A stretch of 64,000 bases of DNA, from NCBI GenBank assembly GCA_029961105.1, contig JASBVO010000005.1, positions 62,001-126,000 of the forward strand. The letters run 5' to 3'. The notes under the pieces were generated by a model. It was not told the DNA's origin, ran no database searches, and worked only from the letters and a program-made list of their open reading frames with translations. Shown piece by piece: positions 1 to 8,372 of the stretch. The translations under genes and the position numbers were made by a program. The stretch's first letter is position 1; each line of letters begins with the position of its first letter. This DNA comes from Micrococcus sp. GTDB taxonomy: Bacteria > Actinomycetota > Actinomycetes > Actinomycetales > Micrococcaceae.

Positions 1-297
1 GATGCCGGTCAGCGCGCCGGATGCTGGGTCGAGCATCAGGGCGTTGCCGTCCTCCTGGTGCAGTTCGAAGTCCTCCACCGGCGGACGCACGCCACCGTCC
101 AGGATGGACGAGGTGTAGTTGAGGTGCCCGATCATGCCGCCCTGGTCATGGGTGACCCAGATGCCGCTGTCATGCAGGTCCAGCTCGGCGGTCTCGAAAC
201 CCGGGTACAGCAGTGCGGTGGTGGCGACCAGTGCCCCGACGGCGGAGAACGCGACGGGCGCTGCGGCCTTCTTGAGCCGGTCGCGGCTCCGCGTCAT
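1..297 (-). CDS. N-terminal part of an exported or membrane-anchored protein (truncated by window edge)
   Basis: The first 99 codons are present; the rest lies beyond position 1. The ATG at 297 follows a purine-rich GAGGGGGAG ribosome-binding site. Residues 1–10 are basic (MTRSRDRLKK) and residues 11–31 are hydrophobic, so this is a signal peptide or signal anchor. The following residues (GFETAELDLHDSGIWVTHD) resemble the start of large actinobacterial cell-surface proteins with Ig-like or fibronectin type III repeats; that family assignment comes from general resemblance and is tentative. A possible minus-strand -10 (TAGACT) lies at 343–348. Confidence 0.7.
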   Translation of the reverse strand, partial: MTRSRDRLKKAAAPVAFSAVGALVATTALLYPGFETAELDLHDSGIWVTHDQGGMIGHLNYTSSILDGGVRPPVEDFELHQEDGNALMLDPASGALTGI

Positions 298-370
298 GGC
301 TCCCCCTCGATGCACCCGGCCCTGTCCCCCACAGGCCCCGCCAGTCTATCGGACCGCGGATGCGCCCATG

Positions 371-733
371 TCAGCTCGCGCGGGGGACGAACAGCACCTG
401 GCCCGGCTGCAGCTCGGAACCGGTCAGGTCGTTGAGTTCACCGATCCGCAGGATGGTCTCGTTGCGCGGAGCCTCCGGGGCGACGCGGCCGGCCAGGGAC
501 CAGAGGGTGTCGCCGTAGTCCACGGTGACGGACTCCACCGGGGCCGTGGCCGGCCGCTGAGGTGCCGCCGCAGCGGGGGCCACGGCATGCGTCCCGAAGA
601 ACACCGCCGCCGCGGCGGCGAGGGCGGCCAGGACGAGGACCGGGAGCCCGACGAACAGGAAGCGACCACGACGGTTCAGGTGGAATCCGGCGGAGCCGGC
701 GGTGCGGATCTTGACCGATGCTGCAGTGCTCAT
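371..733 (-). CDS. Small membrane-anchored LysM protein, candidate SOS-induced division inhibitor
   Basis: This 120-residue protein has a basic N-terminus, one membrane segment (about residues 25–47) and a C-terminal LysM domain (about 68–117, with [11 protein letters not shown] and [10 protein letters not shown]), so the peptidoglycan-binding domain should face outward. An upstream extension is open, but the ATG at 733 fits the domain layout and has purine-rich sequence ahead of it. It is transcribed divergently from lexA across a region with SOS-box-like sites. In Bacillus the LysM-containing division inhibitor YneA is divergent from lexA, and in Corynebacterium DivS sits in a comparable place; a similar role here is inference from architecture and position. 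The leader contains a short GC hairpin at 750–766. Confidence 0.85.
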   Translation of the reverse strand: MSTAASVKIRTAGSAGFHLNRRGRFLFVGLPVLVLAALAAAAAVFFGTHAVAPAAAAPQRPATAPVESVTVDYGDTLWSLAGRVAPEAPRNETILRIGELNDLTGSELQPGQVLFVPRAS

Positions 734-769
734 GCTCTTCTGCCTCTCCGCCCGGCGACGCCGGGCCTT

Positions 770-785
770 TCGAACGTGTGTTCTA
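770..785. promoter_or_regulatory. SOS box 1 (LexA operator), LysM-gene side
   Basis: TCGAACGTGTGTTCTA matches the actinobacterial/Gram-positive LexA operator TCGAAC-N4-GTTCGA at 11 of 12 defined positions. It lies 37 bp upstream of the LysM start codon. Confidence 0.75.
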
Positions 786-802
786 TTCGCTCGGACCTTG
801 TC

Positions 803-818
803 TAGCACGTCTGTTCGA
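803..818. promoter_or_regulatory. Degenerate SOS box 2
   Basis: TAGCACGTCTGTTCGA has a perfect right half-site and 10 of 12 matches overall. It starts exactly 33 bp after box 1. On the minus strand it falls inside the spacer of a possible LysM-gene promoter (TTGGCG at 823–828, TAGACA at 799–804). Confidence 0.45.
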
Positions 819-835
819 GACACGCCAAACATCGT

Positions 836-851
836 TCGAACATATCTTTGA
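836..851. promoter_or_regulatory. SOS box 3, overlapping the lexA -35
   Basis: TCGAACATATCTTTGA has a perfect left half-site and 10 of 12 matches. It starts exactly 33 bp after box 2 and overlaps the -35 hexamer of the candidate lexA promoter, as expected for autorepression. Confidence 0.65.
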
Positions 852-876
852 ATCCCCCGGTGTCCTCCGGTACCCT
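848..876 (+). promoter_or_regulatory. Candidate lexA promoter
   Basis: TTGAAT (848–853) and TACCCT (871–876) are separated by 17 bp. A start near 883 would give a leader of about 84 nt to the ATG at 967. SOS box 3 covers the -35 element. Confidence 0.55.
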
Positions 877-966
877 CAGAACCAGGTGATGGCCCGTCAA
901 CGCCGCGCAGGACGACCACGAGTCATCACACCCGGCACCACGGACACGCTAAGAACGGATCTTCGA

Positions 967-1704
967 ATGGCCCCCCGGAATTCCCGACCCGACCCGGACA
1001 CCCGGCCGGCTCCCGCCGCACGCACGCTGACGGACCGCCAGCGGGTCATCCTGGGCTCCATCCGCTCGGCCATCGCCCGGCACGGCTACCCGCCGTCCAT
1101 GCGGGAGATCGGGGACGCCGCAGGCCTGGCGTCCCTGTCCTCGGTGACCCACCAGCTGGGACAGCTGGAGAAGTGGGGGTACATCCGCAAGGATCCGGGC
1201 CGGCCGCGCGCCATGGAGGTGCTGCTGGACGAGGATGGCCAGCCCCTGCCGCCCGTCGCGCCGGCCACGTCGGAGACCGCCGGTGATCCAGCACCGGTCA
1301 CGGCCCTGCACACCGGAGCCGTGGAGGGCAGTTCGGTCCCGGTCCCGCTGGTGGGGCGCATCGCCGCGGGCGGGCCGATCCTGGCCGACCAGCAGGTCGA
1401 GGACGTCATGACGCTGCCGCGCCAGCTCACCGGCGAGGGTGAGCTGTTCATGCTGCGGGTCTCCGGTGACTCCATGGTCGATGCCGCGATCTGCGACGGC
1501 GACTGGGTGGTCGTCCGCCAGCAGCATTCCGCCCAGAACGGGGACATCGTGGCCGCGTTGCTGGATGACGAGGCCACCGTGAAGACGTTCCGCCAGCGGG
1601 ATGGCCACACGTGGCTGTTGCCGCAGAACTCGGCCTATGAACCGATCCTCGGGGACGAGGCGACGGTCATGGGCAAGGTCGTCACGGTCCTGCGGGCCCT
1701 CTGA
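967..1704 (+). CDS. lexA: LexA repressor, SOS master regulator
   Basis: LexA represses SOS genes and is inactivated by RecA-stimulated self-cleavage. The 245-residue product has an N-terminal winged helix (about 20–85, [16 protein letters not shown]), a linker, and the C-terminal S24 peptidase domain. The cleavage bond is Ala134-Gly135 in RIAAG; the catalytic dyad is Ser169 (VSGDSM) and Lys206 (TVKTF). The ATG at 967 was chosen because the helix follows about 20 residues later, as in other actinobacterial LexA proteins. An in-frame ATG at 889 would add 26 residues but lies only a few bases after the predicted transcription start. The promoter carries an SOS box, consistent with autoregulation. 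Confidence 0.96.
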   Translation: MAPRNSRPDPDTRPAPAARTLTDRQRVILGSIRSAIARHGYPPSMREIGDAAGLASLSSVTHQLGQLEKWGYIRKDPGRPRAMEVLLDEDGQPLPPVAPATSETAGDPAPVTALHTGAVEGSSVPVPLVGRIAAGGPILADQQVEDVMTLPRQLTGEGELFMLRVSGDSMVDAAICDGDWVVVRQQHSAQNGDIVAALLDDEATVKTFRQRDGHTWLLPQNSAYEPILGDEATVMGKVVTVLRAL

Positions 1705-1734
1705 CCCGGACACACACCCGTACGGAGCGCGGCG

Positions 1735-2646
1735 ATGAACCACCGACCCTTCCCGAGAGGCGTCCGGGTGGCGGACGCCGAGCGCTTCGTCTACACCCGG
1801 GGACGCCTGCTGGAACGGAGACGGCTGGACCTGCTGCTGCACGGCGGCGGGCCCGAGGGCGTCCTGGCCGCGCTGGGTGCCTATCGCAATCCGGACGGCG
1901 GGTTCGGCCACGGCCTGGAACCTGATGTCCGCTCACCGGTGAGCGAGTCCCTGTCCACCCTCGCCGCGCTGGACCTCCTGGCCGGCTGGGGCCTGGCCGA
2001 CCACCCCTGGTTCCGCAGTGGGCTCGAGTGGGCCGCCTCCGTGTCCGGCCTCGACGGGTCGTTGCCCTTCGTCACCGAGGCCTCACTGGCCTGGCCGCAC
2101 GCTCCGTGGGTGCAGCCGGCGCCGGAAGGATCCCACGTGACCTTCGGCTTCGCGGCCGCCGCCCTCCGGACCGGGTTCACCGGCGGCTGGGCCACGGCGG
2201 CCGTCGCCTGGTGCCGCTCCCGGGTGGCCGATCCCGGCCTGTCCGCCTACGCCGTCAAGTACGCCCTGCGTTTCCTGGCCGCCGATCGACGCGCCGTCTC
2301 CGACCCGGCCAGCGACGCAGCGATCACGGGATGGCGGGCCCGACTGGACCGGGATGGCGCGTTGCCCGTGGAGGGCGGGGCCGACGGTGAGCGGTTGCAC
2401 CCCTGGGACCTGGCCGCCGATCCGTGGACGGCCCGGGAGGGCTCGGGACCGGCTGGCGAGCCCGCGCGTCGGCTCTTCACCGGCAAGCAGCTCCACGGCG
2501 ATCTCGACCGGGTCATCCTGGGCCAGCAGGCGGACGGCGGCTGGCACGTCGACTGGCCGGCCTGGTGCCCGGGCCAGGGGCTGGACTGGCGGGGCATCCG
2601 GACGGTAGAGGTCCTGCAGCTGCTCGCGGACGCCGACAGGTCCTGA
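1735..2646 (+). CDS. Conserved protein with prenyltransferase/terpene-cyclase-like toroid repeats, function unknown
   Basis: The 303-residue soluble protein starts 30 bp after lexA on the same strand and may be co-transcribed with it. It contains repeat signatures of alpha/alpha-toroid proteins: NPDGGFG near the N-terminus, QADGGW near the C-terminus, and several helical, Trp-rich segments. No DxDD or DDxxD cyclase motif and no clear zinc-ligand set are visible, so neither a terpene cyclase nor a protein prenyltransferase activity is supported. It ends 3 bp before the convergent dinG stop codon. The fold assignment is moderate; the function is unknown. Confidence 0.75.
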   Translation: MNHRPFPRGVRVADAERFVYTRGRLLERRRLDLLLHGGGPEGVLAALGAYRNPDGGFGHGLEPDVRSPVSESLSTLAALDLLAGWGLADHPWFRSGLEWAASVSGLDGSLPFVTEASLAWPHAPWVQPAPEGSHVTFGFAAAALRTGFTGGWATAAVAWCRSRVADPGLSAYAVKYALRFLAADRRAVSDPASDAAITGWRARLDRDGALPVEGGADGERLHPWDLAADPWTAREGSGPAGEPARRLFTGKQLHGDLDRVILGQQADGGWHVDWPAWCPGQGLDWRGIRTVEVLQLLADADRS

Positions 2647-2649
2647 CCG

Positions 2650-4740
2650 CTAGGAGGCCTCCCGCAGGCGCTCCAGCACGCCCCTCACCACGGCCGGATC
2701 GGTGGTCGGCCAGAAGTCGGGCAGGGTGGAGCGCAGGAAGCCGCCGTAGCGTTCGGTGGCCAGCCGGGGGTCCAGCACGGCCACGACGCCCCGGTCCGTG
2801 GTGGTCCGGATCAGCCGGCCCGCGCCCTGGGCCAGCCGGACGGCGGCGTGGGCGGCCGAGACGGCCATGAACCCGTTGCCGCCATGACGGCTGACCTCGC
2901 GGGACCGTGCGGTGCCCAACGGGTCGTCCGGCCGAGGGAACGGGATCCGGTCGATCACCACCAGGCGGCACGCCTCCCCGGGTACGTCCACGCCCTGCCA
3001 CAGGCTCATCGTCCCGAACAGGCAGGTGTCCGGTTCGGTGGCGAATTGGCGCACGAGAGCGGACAGGGTGGCATCACCCTGGCAGAGCACCGGCGGCGTG
3101 GCTCCGAGCCGGCTCCGCATCTCCGCGGCCGCGTCCTCGGCTGCCCGCTTGGAGGAGAACAGGCACAGGGCCCCGCCCCCGGAGGCCCGCAGCAGGGACT
3201 CGAGTTCCTCGTAGGCGTCGGGGGACGCGGTCCTGCCGGGCCGCGGCAGGTGCCGGGCCACGTACAGCACGCCCTGGCGCGGATAGTCGAAGGGGCTGCC
3301 CACGTCCACTCCGGTCCATCGCGGCGCGCCCTCCCCGAGCAGCCCGAGGGAGCCGGCCACCGGGTCGAAGGACTCCCCCACCGTGAGGGTCGCCGAGGTC
3401 AGCACCGTGGTCGCCCGGCCGAACAGCCCGTCCCGGAGCCGGCCGGCCACCGACAGCGGGGCGACGCACAGCACCGGGGCGGCCGTCTCGTCGCCCGGGA
3501 CCCATCCGGTCCCGGGTTCGAACCGGCCCGGCCGGGAGGCCCACAGCACCTCCGGATAGGACACGCCGGGGACGGCGTCGAGCATCCGCTCGGCCACCTC
3601 GAGCACGTCCTGCAGCCGGGATCGTGCCATCTGCCGGCCGCCGTCGGCGGCATCCGCGGACCCTCCGGCGCCTCCGGAGCCCTTGGAGTCGCTGAGCCCT
3701 TGCCGTGCCGCGTCCCGGACGGCGCGCAGGGCATTCTGCTGGACCTCGTCCGGCCCGCGCGGGATGAGCCCCGTGGGCGTGGCCGCGAACGCCGCGTCCA
3801 GCCCGACGCCGGCCTGCATCAGGTCCTCGACCGCGATCGCCGTGTGCTTGCGGGCCGAGGAGGCGGCCGCCTGGACGATGGCCCCGGAGAGCTGTCCGGT
3901 GACGGCCCCGGTGACACGGTCCTGCAGCTCGTGGGCCTCGTCCACGATCACGGCGTCGAACTCCGGCAGCACAGCCAGCCCCTCGAAGGCACTGATGGCC
4001 AGCATCGCGTGGTTGGTCACCACCACGTCGGCGTCGGCGGCGTCGGCCCGGGCCTGCTCGGAGAAGCACTCGGCGGCCATCGGGCAGCGCTGGGCGCCGA
4101 TGCAGTCCACCGCCGAGACCGAGACCTGGCGCCAGGCCCGGTCGCTCACGCCGGGCTCCAGGTCGTCACGGTCCCCGGTCTCGGTCTCCTCGGCCCAGTC
4201 GCGCAGTCGCCTGACCTCCCGGCCCAGGGGACTGGTCGGTCCCGCGTCGCCGCTGACCATCGCCTCGCCGTCGTCGGCGAGGCCGAACAGGGCCTGGCCG
4301 TCCTCCTCCGGGAAGCCGCCCTCGATCTTGTGCCGGCACAGGTAGTTGGACCGGCCCTTGACGAGCGCCACGGTCATCTCCCGGGGCAGCTCGTCCTGCA
4401 GGGCCTGGAGCAGCCGCGGGGCGTCCCGGCGCATAATCTGGGCCTGGAGCGCCAGGGTGGCGGTGGCGACCACCACGGGGTTCTCGGCGTCCACCGCGTG
4501 CTGCAGGGCCGGCACCAGGTAGGCCAGCGACTTGCCCGTGCCGGTGCCGGCCTGGACCAGCAGGTGGGTGCCGGACTCCAGGGACCGCGCCACCTCCACG
4601 ACCATGCGGCGCTGGCCCTCGCGGTGCTGTCCACCGGTGGCCTCGACGGCGGCGTCCAGCCAGCGCAGGGCCTGCCGCTCGGCCTCGGTCCGGGCGAGCA
4701 CCTCCTGGTCCGCGGCGGCCTCCTGTGCCGTGCCCGTCAT
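2650..4740 (-). CDS. dinG: DinG/XPD-type ATP-dependent DNA helicase
   Basis: This is a 696-residue superfamily 2 helicase of the iron-sulfur DinG/XPD group, which unwinds DNA 5'-3' and helps clear R-loops and stalled forks. Visible motifs: RxGQ (39–43), Walker A AGTGTGKS (64–71), DEAH box (267–270), and a C-terminal QGAGRLIR motif VI. Four cysteines that fit the [4Fe-4S] site lie between motifs I and II at 135, 213, 219 and 225. The start overlaps the hflX stop by ATGA, so translation is probably coupled to hflX. No SOS box lies immediately upstream, because the upstream region is hflX coding sequence. Confidence 0.93.
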   Translation of the reverse strand: MTGTAQEAAADQEVLARTEAERQALRWLDAAVEATGGQHREGQRRMVVEVARSLESGTHLLVQAGTGTGKSLAYLVPALQHAVDAENPVVVATATLALQAQIMRRDAPRLLQALQDELPREMTVALVKGRSNYLCRHKIEGGFPEEDGQALFGLADDGEAMVSGDAGPTSPLGREVRRLRDWAEETETGDRDDLEPGVSDRAWRQVSVSAVDCIGAQRCPMAAECFSEQARADAADADVVVTNHAMLAISAFEGLAVLPEFDAVIVDEAHELQDRVTGAVTGQLSGAIVQAAASSARKHTAIAVEDLMQAGVGLDAAFAATPTGLIPRGPDEVQQNALRAVRDAARQGLSDSKGSGGAGGSADAADGGRQMARSRLQDVLEVAERMLDAVPGVSYPEVLWASRPGRFEPGTGWVPGDETAAPVLCVAPLSVAGRLRDGLFGRATTVLTSATLTVGESFDPVAGSLGLLGEGAPRWTGVDVGSPFDYPRQGVLYVARHLPRPGRTASPDAYEELESLLRASGGGALCLFSSKRAAEDAAAEMRSRLGATPPVLCQGDATLSALVRQFATEPDTCLFGTMSLWQGVDVPGEACRLVVIDRIPFPRPDDPLGTARSREVSRHGGNGFMAVSAAHAAVRLAQGAGRLIRTTTDRGVVAVLDPRLATERYGGFLRSTLPDFWPTTDPAVVRGVLERLREAS

Positions 4741-6299
4741 GCCCCGGCCGGTTCGGGCCGGTCGACGGCGAAGCGCCGCAGGTCCTCGGCGAGGTCCTCG
4801 CGGACCAGCACCCGCAGCCGGGTGCCTTCCGGTTCATAGGTCTCGGAGAGGATGTCCGCGTCCGGGGAGTGCAGCCTCGAGACCACGTCCCCGTCGGTGA
4901 ACGGGATCAGCAGGTCCAGGGCGACGCTCGGGCGCGGGATGGCGTCCGCGATGGCCCGTTCGAGCTCGGCGATCCCCTCCCCGGTCCTCGCGGAGACCAC
5001 CACCGAGCGCGGTTCCCGCTGCCGCAGCCGGGCGATGGCGACGGGGTCCGCGGCATCGGCCTTGTTCAGCACGATGATCTCCGGGATGCGGCGCGCGTCC
5101 ACCTCGGCCAGCACGGTGCGGACCGCGGCGATCTGGCCCTCCGGGTCCGGGTGCGAGGCGTCCACGACGTGCAGGATGACGTCCGCGTCCGCGACCTCCT
5201 CGAGGGTGGAGCGGAACGCCTCGACCAGCTGGGTGGGCAGGGACCGGACGAAGCCGACGGTGTCCGAGAGGGTGTAGCCGATCCCGTCCGGGGTGACCGC
5301 CTTGCGCACCGTGGGATCCAGGGTGGCGAACAGCGCGTTCTCCACCAGCACCCCGGCGTGGGTGAGCCGGTTGAGCAGTGAGGACTTGCCGGCGTTCGTG
5401 TACCCGGCGATCGCCACGGAGGGCACCCGGTTCCGGCGGCGGTTGGCCCGCTTGGTCTCGCGGGCCGGCTTCATGCCCGCGATCTCCCGGCGCAACCTGG
5501 CCATCCGGGTGCGGATGCGGCGGCGGTCCAGCTCGATCTTCGTCTCACCGGGACCGCGGGAGCCGATGCCCTCACCGGCGGCGGCGCGGCCACCGGCCTG
5601 GCGGGACATGGACTCGCCCCAGCCGCGCAGTCGCGGCAGCAGGTACTCGAGCTGGGCCAGCTCCACCTGGGCGCGGCCCTCGCGGGACTTGGCGTGCTGG
5701 GCGAAGATGTCCAGGATCAGGGCGGTGCGGTCGATGACCTTCACCCGGACGACGTCCTCGAGCGCACGGCGCTGGGAGGGCGCCAGTTCGGAGTCCACGA
5801 TGACGGTGTCCGCCCCGGTCATCGCGACGATGTCCCGCAGCTCCTCGGCCTTGCCCTTGCCGAGGAACGTGGCCGGGTCCGGGGTGTGCCGGCGCTGGAT
5901 CAGGCCGTCGAGCACCTCGGAGCCGGCGGTCTCGGCGAGCGCGGCCAGCTCGCGCAGGGAGTTCTCCGCGTCCGCGGCGGTGCCCTCGGACCACAGCCCG
6001 GCCAGCACGACCCGCTCCAGGCGCAGTTGCCGGTACTCGACCTCGGTCATGTCCTCGAGCTCGGTGGAGAGCCCGGAGACGCGGCGCAACGCCTGGCGTT
6101 CGGCCAGGTCGTACTGCTCGCCGTCGGCTTCGGTGTGCCCGTCCCCGCCCTCGGAGAGGGCCAGGGCGCGGCCCTCGGTCGGCCTGACGCCGTGCTCGGC
6201 GGAGGCGCTGGCGGCGTCGGCGGCCAGGATGCGGTCGATCACGTCCTGGATCTGGGACTCGTCCGGCTGGTCGTTCCCGTTCTGGGGGTTCTCGGTCAT
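4737..6299 (-). CDS. hflX: Ribosome-associated GTPase HflX
   Basis: HflX is a 50S-binding GTPase that splits stalled ribosomes. The 520-residue product has the HflX N-terminal nucleotide-binding domain (FLGKGKAEEL at 145–154), a helical linker with the conserved GPGETKIE stretch (249–256), then the G domain: G1 GYTNAGKS (299–306), G3 DTVGF (346–350), G4 NKAD (412–415). The ATG at 6299 is preceded by AAGGAG at good spacing. A second in-frame ATG at 6395 also has a strong AGGAGGT site and would add 32 residues. A promoter candidate at 6327–6354 lies between the two and favours the shorter form. The gene ends overlapping dinG. Confidence 0.95.
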   Translation of the reverse strand: MTENPQNGNDQPDESQIQDVIDRILAADAASASAEHGVRPTEGRALALSEGGDGHTEADGEQYDLAERQALRRVSGLSTELEDMTEVEYRQLRLERVVLAGLWSEGTAADAENSLRELAALAETAGSEVLDGLIQRRHTPDPATFLGKGKAEELRDIVAMTGADTVIVDSELAPSQRRALEDVVRVKVIDRTALILDIFAQHAKSREGRAQVELAQLEYLLPRLRGWGESMSRQAGGRAAAGEGIGSRGPGETKIELDRRRIRTRMARLRREIAGMKPARETKRANRRRNRVPSVAIAGYTNAGKSSLLNRLTHAGVLVENALFATLDPTVRKAVTPDGIGYTLSDTVGFVRSLPTQLVEAFRSTLEEVADADVILHVVDASHPDPEGQIAAVRTVLAEVDARRIPEIIVLNKADAADPVAIARLRQREPRSVVVSARTGEGIAELERAIADAIPRPSVALDLLIPFTDGDVVSRLHSPDADILSETYEPEGTRLRVLVREDLAEDLRRFAVDRPEPAGA

Positions 6300-6326
6300 G
6301 GTCTCCTTGGAAGATGCGTGGTATCT

Positions 6327-6354
6327 AGGGTAGTCGCTGCCGCGGACGCCGGAA
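6327..6354 (-). promoter_or_regulatory. Candidate hflX promoter
   Basis: On the minus strand TTCCGG (6349–6354) and TACCCT (6327–6332) are 16 bp apart. Transcription would begin about 20 nt upstream of the ATG at 6299, downstream of the alternative ATG at 6395. Confidence 0.35.
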
Positions 6355-6564
6355 CGGTCTGGCGTGCTGTTGTGGACAGGGTTCTCCGGGGCCATCGTGG
6401 ACCTCCTGGGGGAATCGTCCGCCGGACCCTGCGAGAGACGGGACCGGGCGGGTGCACGCCGAACGGTGCCGGTTCCTCCGGGCGTTCTGGACGGTGCGGG
6501 GCGGGTGGATGGCCATCTCGGACGAGTCCTCGACCCGCCACCGCGGGGAGTCATCGGTCCGGAG

Positions 6565-6584
6565 CCGTGAGCCATCGCTCACGG
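6565..6584. repeat. Perfect 8-bp hairpin in the hflX/methyltransferase intergenic region
   Basis: CCGTGAGC and GCTCACGG flank a CATC loop. The site lies in the 372-bp divergent gap between hflX (6299) and the methyltransferase (6672). Otherwise that gap holds only the hflX promoter candidate and the alternative hflX start. It could be an operator or a leader structure; nothing identifies a binding protein. Confidence 0.4.
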
Positions 6585-6671
6585 GGGTCAGCGCAGGTGA
6601 ATCCACATAGCGTCCAGTATATGGCCCCTGTCAAGCGGCCGCCCCGCGCTCCCCGGTAGCATCGGGCGGTG

Positions 6672-7292
6672 ATGGACTCCGCACACTACTTCTCCCCCGA
6701 CCCGGCCACGCCGGAGCGCCGACGCCGGCTCACGGTCACCCTGGCCGGTCGCGAGGTCACCGTCCAGACGGCGAACGCCATCTTCTCCCCGGAGGGCCTG
6801 GACAAGGGCACGGCGGCGATGCTGCGCACCGTGCCGGACCCGCCGTCCTCGGGCCGGTTCCTGGACATCGGCTGCGGCTGGGGGCCGCTGGCGCTGACCC
6901 TGGGGCTGCTCAGCCCGCAGGCGGAGGTCACCGCCGTCGAGGTCAACGACCGGGCGGCCCAGCTCTGCCGGGACAACGCCGCCGCGCTCGGCCTGGACCG
7001 CATCACCGTGGTCCGGCCGGAGGACGTCCCGGAGTCCGCGCGGTTCGACCTGATCTGGTCCAACCCGCCGATCCGCGTCGGCAAGGAGGCCCTGCACGGG
7101 ATCCTGCTGCAGTGGCTGCCCCGGCTGGCGGCCGGCGGCCGGGCCTACCTGGTGGTGCAGAAGAACCTGGGCGCCGACTCCCTGCTGCCGTGGATCCGGA
7201 CCGCCCTGGAGGAACGCCACCCCGGCCAGTTCACCGCCCGGCGCCACGCCACGGAGAAGGGCTTCAGGATCCTGCTGGTCGAGCGGGCCTGA
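6672..7292 (+). CDS. RsmC-like class I SAM-dependent methyltransferase
   Basis: This 206-residue product resembles the catalytic half of RsmC/RlmG rRNA guanine-N2 methyltransferases. Motif I DIGCGWGP (65–72) binds SAM, and NPPI (131–134) is the (N/D)PPx motif of amino-methylating enzymes. Like many actinobacterial homologues it lacks the extra N-terminal MTS domain. GTG at 6669 directly precedes the ATG at 6672 and could also serve as start. No strong ribosome-binding site is visible. The exact substrate cannot be read from the sequence. Confidence 0.88.
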   Translation: MDSAHYFSPDPATPERRRRLTVTLAGREVTVQTANAIFSPEGLDKGTAAMLRTVPDPPSSGRFLDIGCGWGPLALTLGLLSPQAEVTAVEVNDRAAQLCRDNAAALGLDRITVVRPEDVPESARFDLIWSNPPIRVGKEALHGILLQWLPRLAAGGRAYLVVQKNLGADSLLPWIRTALEERHPGQFTARRHATEKGFRILLVERA

Positions 7293-7297
7293 GGCGG

Positions 7298-7326
7298 CCG
7301 GGGCGGTGGAGACCCGCCGGCCCCGG
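7298..7326. terminator. GC-rich hairpin between convergent genes, probable terminator
   Basis: An imperfect inverted repeat (CCGGGGCGG with CCGCCGGCCCCGG, one small bulge) begins just after the methyltransferase stop and faces the dapF end. There is no U-tract, which is common in actinobacteria. Confidence 0.4.
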
Positions 7327-7418
7327 AGCACCGTTCACGGCGCGGGCGGCGGACGACTCCCCGCCCACGCGGTCCGAGCCATGCCGATCCCCGGGACGGA
7401 CCGCCCAGCGGGCGGAGC

Positions 7419-8372
7419 TCACAGCACCGTGCCCTCGGAGACCAGCTCGGCCGGCCCGGAGAGCACCACGTGCTCGGTGCCGTCCGGCTGCGGGCGGAAC
7501 TCCACGCCCACCAGGCCTCCGGGCACCCCGACCTGCCACCGGGTGGCCGTCTCGTCGCCGGCCCAGACGCGGACCGCGGCTGCGGCAGCGCAGGCGCCGG
7601 TCCCGCAGGACAGGGTCTCCCCCACGCCGCGTTCGTGCACCCGCAGGTCCACCCGGCCGACGCCGTCGTGGAAGAGCGGGTCCGCGGCGACGACGAACTC
7701 GACGTTGGTGCCGTTCGGCGGCACCGGGTCCACGGAGGGCTGCTGGTACAGGTCCAGGGCCGCCAGCTCGGCGGGCTCGGCCAGGGCCACGACGGTGTGC
7801 GGATTGCCCATCGAGATGCTCAGCGCGGGCCGCGGGTCCACCAGCCCGGCGGCGAGCACCAGCGAGTCGGAGGCGCTCTCGCGGGCCAGCTCGGGGTCGA
7901 TGAAGCTCCACGGTCCCATGTCGGTCGCGTAACCGTGCTCCAGCCGGGTCACGGTGCGCACTCCCGCGCGGGTGCCGATGGTGAGCGCCTGCCCCGGCGC
8001 CAGGTCCACCAGGCCGCGCGTGGCGAGGTAGTGCACGAAGACGCGGACCCCGTTGCCGCACATCTCCGACACGGAGCCGTCAGCATTGCGGTAGTCCATG
8101 AACCAGGTGGCCTCGGGGTGGTCCTGCAGCAGGTCGCGCCCCTCGATCAGGTGGGTCGACTCCACCACGCGGATCAGGCCGTCGCCGCCGACCCCGAAGC
8201 GCCGGTCGCACAGGGCCGCCACGTGGTCCGGGGACAGTTCGGTCTCCCCGTCCGGGTCCGGCACGAGCACGAAGTCATTGCCGGTGCCCTGACCCTTCGC
8301 GTAGCGCAGCCCGCCCAGCTGGGCGAGGGCGGTCCGCAGGCGGTCGGGGTCCTGGGCGATCGGCAGGGTCAT
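7419..8372 (-). CDS. dapF: Diaminopimelate epimerase
   Basis: DapF converts LL- to meso-diaminopimelate for lysine and peptidoglycan synthesis. The 317-residue product has the two catalytic cysteines in their signature contexts: Cys105 in SEMCGNGVR and Cys256 in LSCGTGACA. The N-terminal GNDF (31–34) and GGDG (62–65) are also typical. It overlaps the miaA stop by ATGA and is the last gene of the recA–recX–miaB–miaA–dapF run. The other dap genes in this window are dapA and dapB. Confidence 0.97.
   Translation of the reverse strand: MTLPIAQDPDRLRTALAQLGGLRYAKGQGTGNDFVLVPDPDGETELSPDHVAALCDRRFGVGGDGLIRVVESTHLIEGRDLLQDHPEATWFMDYRNADGSVSEMCGNGVRVFVHYLATRGLVDLAPGQALTIGTRAGVRTVTRLEHGYATDMGPWSFIDPELARESASDSLVLAAGLVDPRPALSISMGNPHTVVALAEPAELAALDLYQQPSVDPVPPNGTNVEFVVAADPLFHDGVGRVDLRVHERGVGETLSCGTGACAAAAAVRVWAGDETATRWQVGVPGGLVGVEFRPQPDGTEHVVLSGPAELVSEGTVL

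Noticed and set aside
3520..3545. GGTTCGAACC palindrome as a further SOS box for dinG
   Set aside because: It lies inside the dinG coding region, and the bases that follow do not form the second half-site at N4 spacing.
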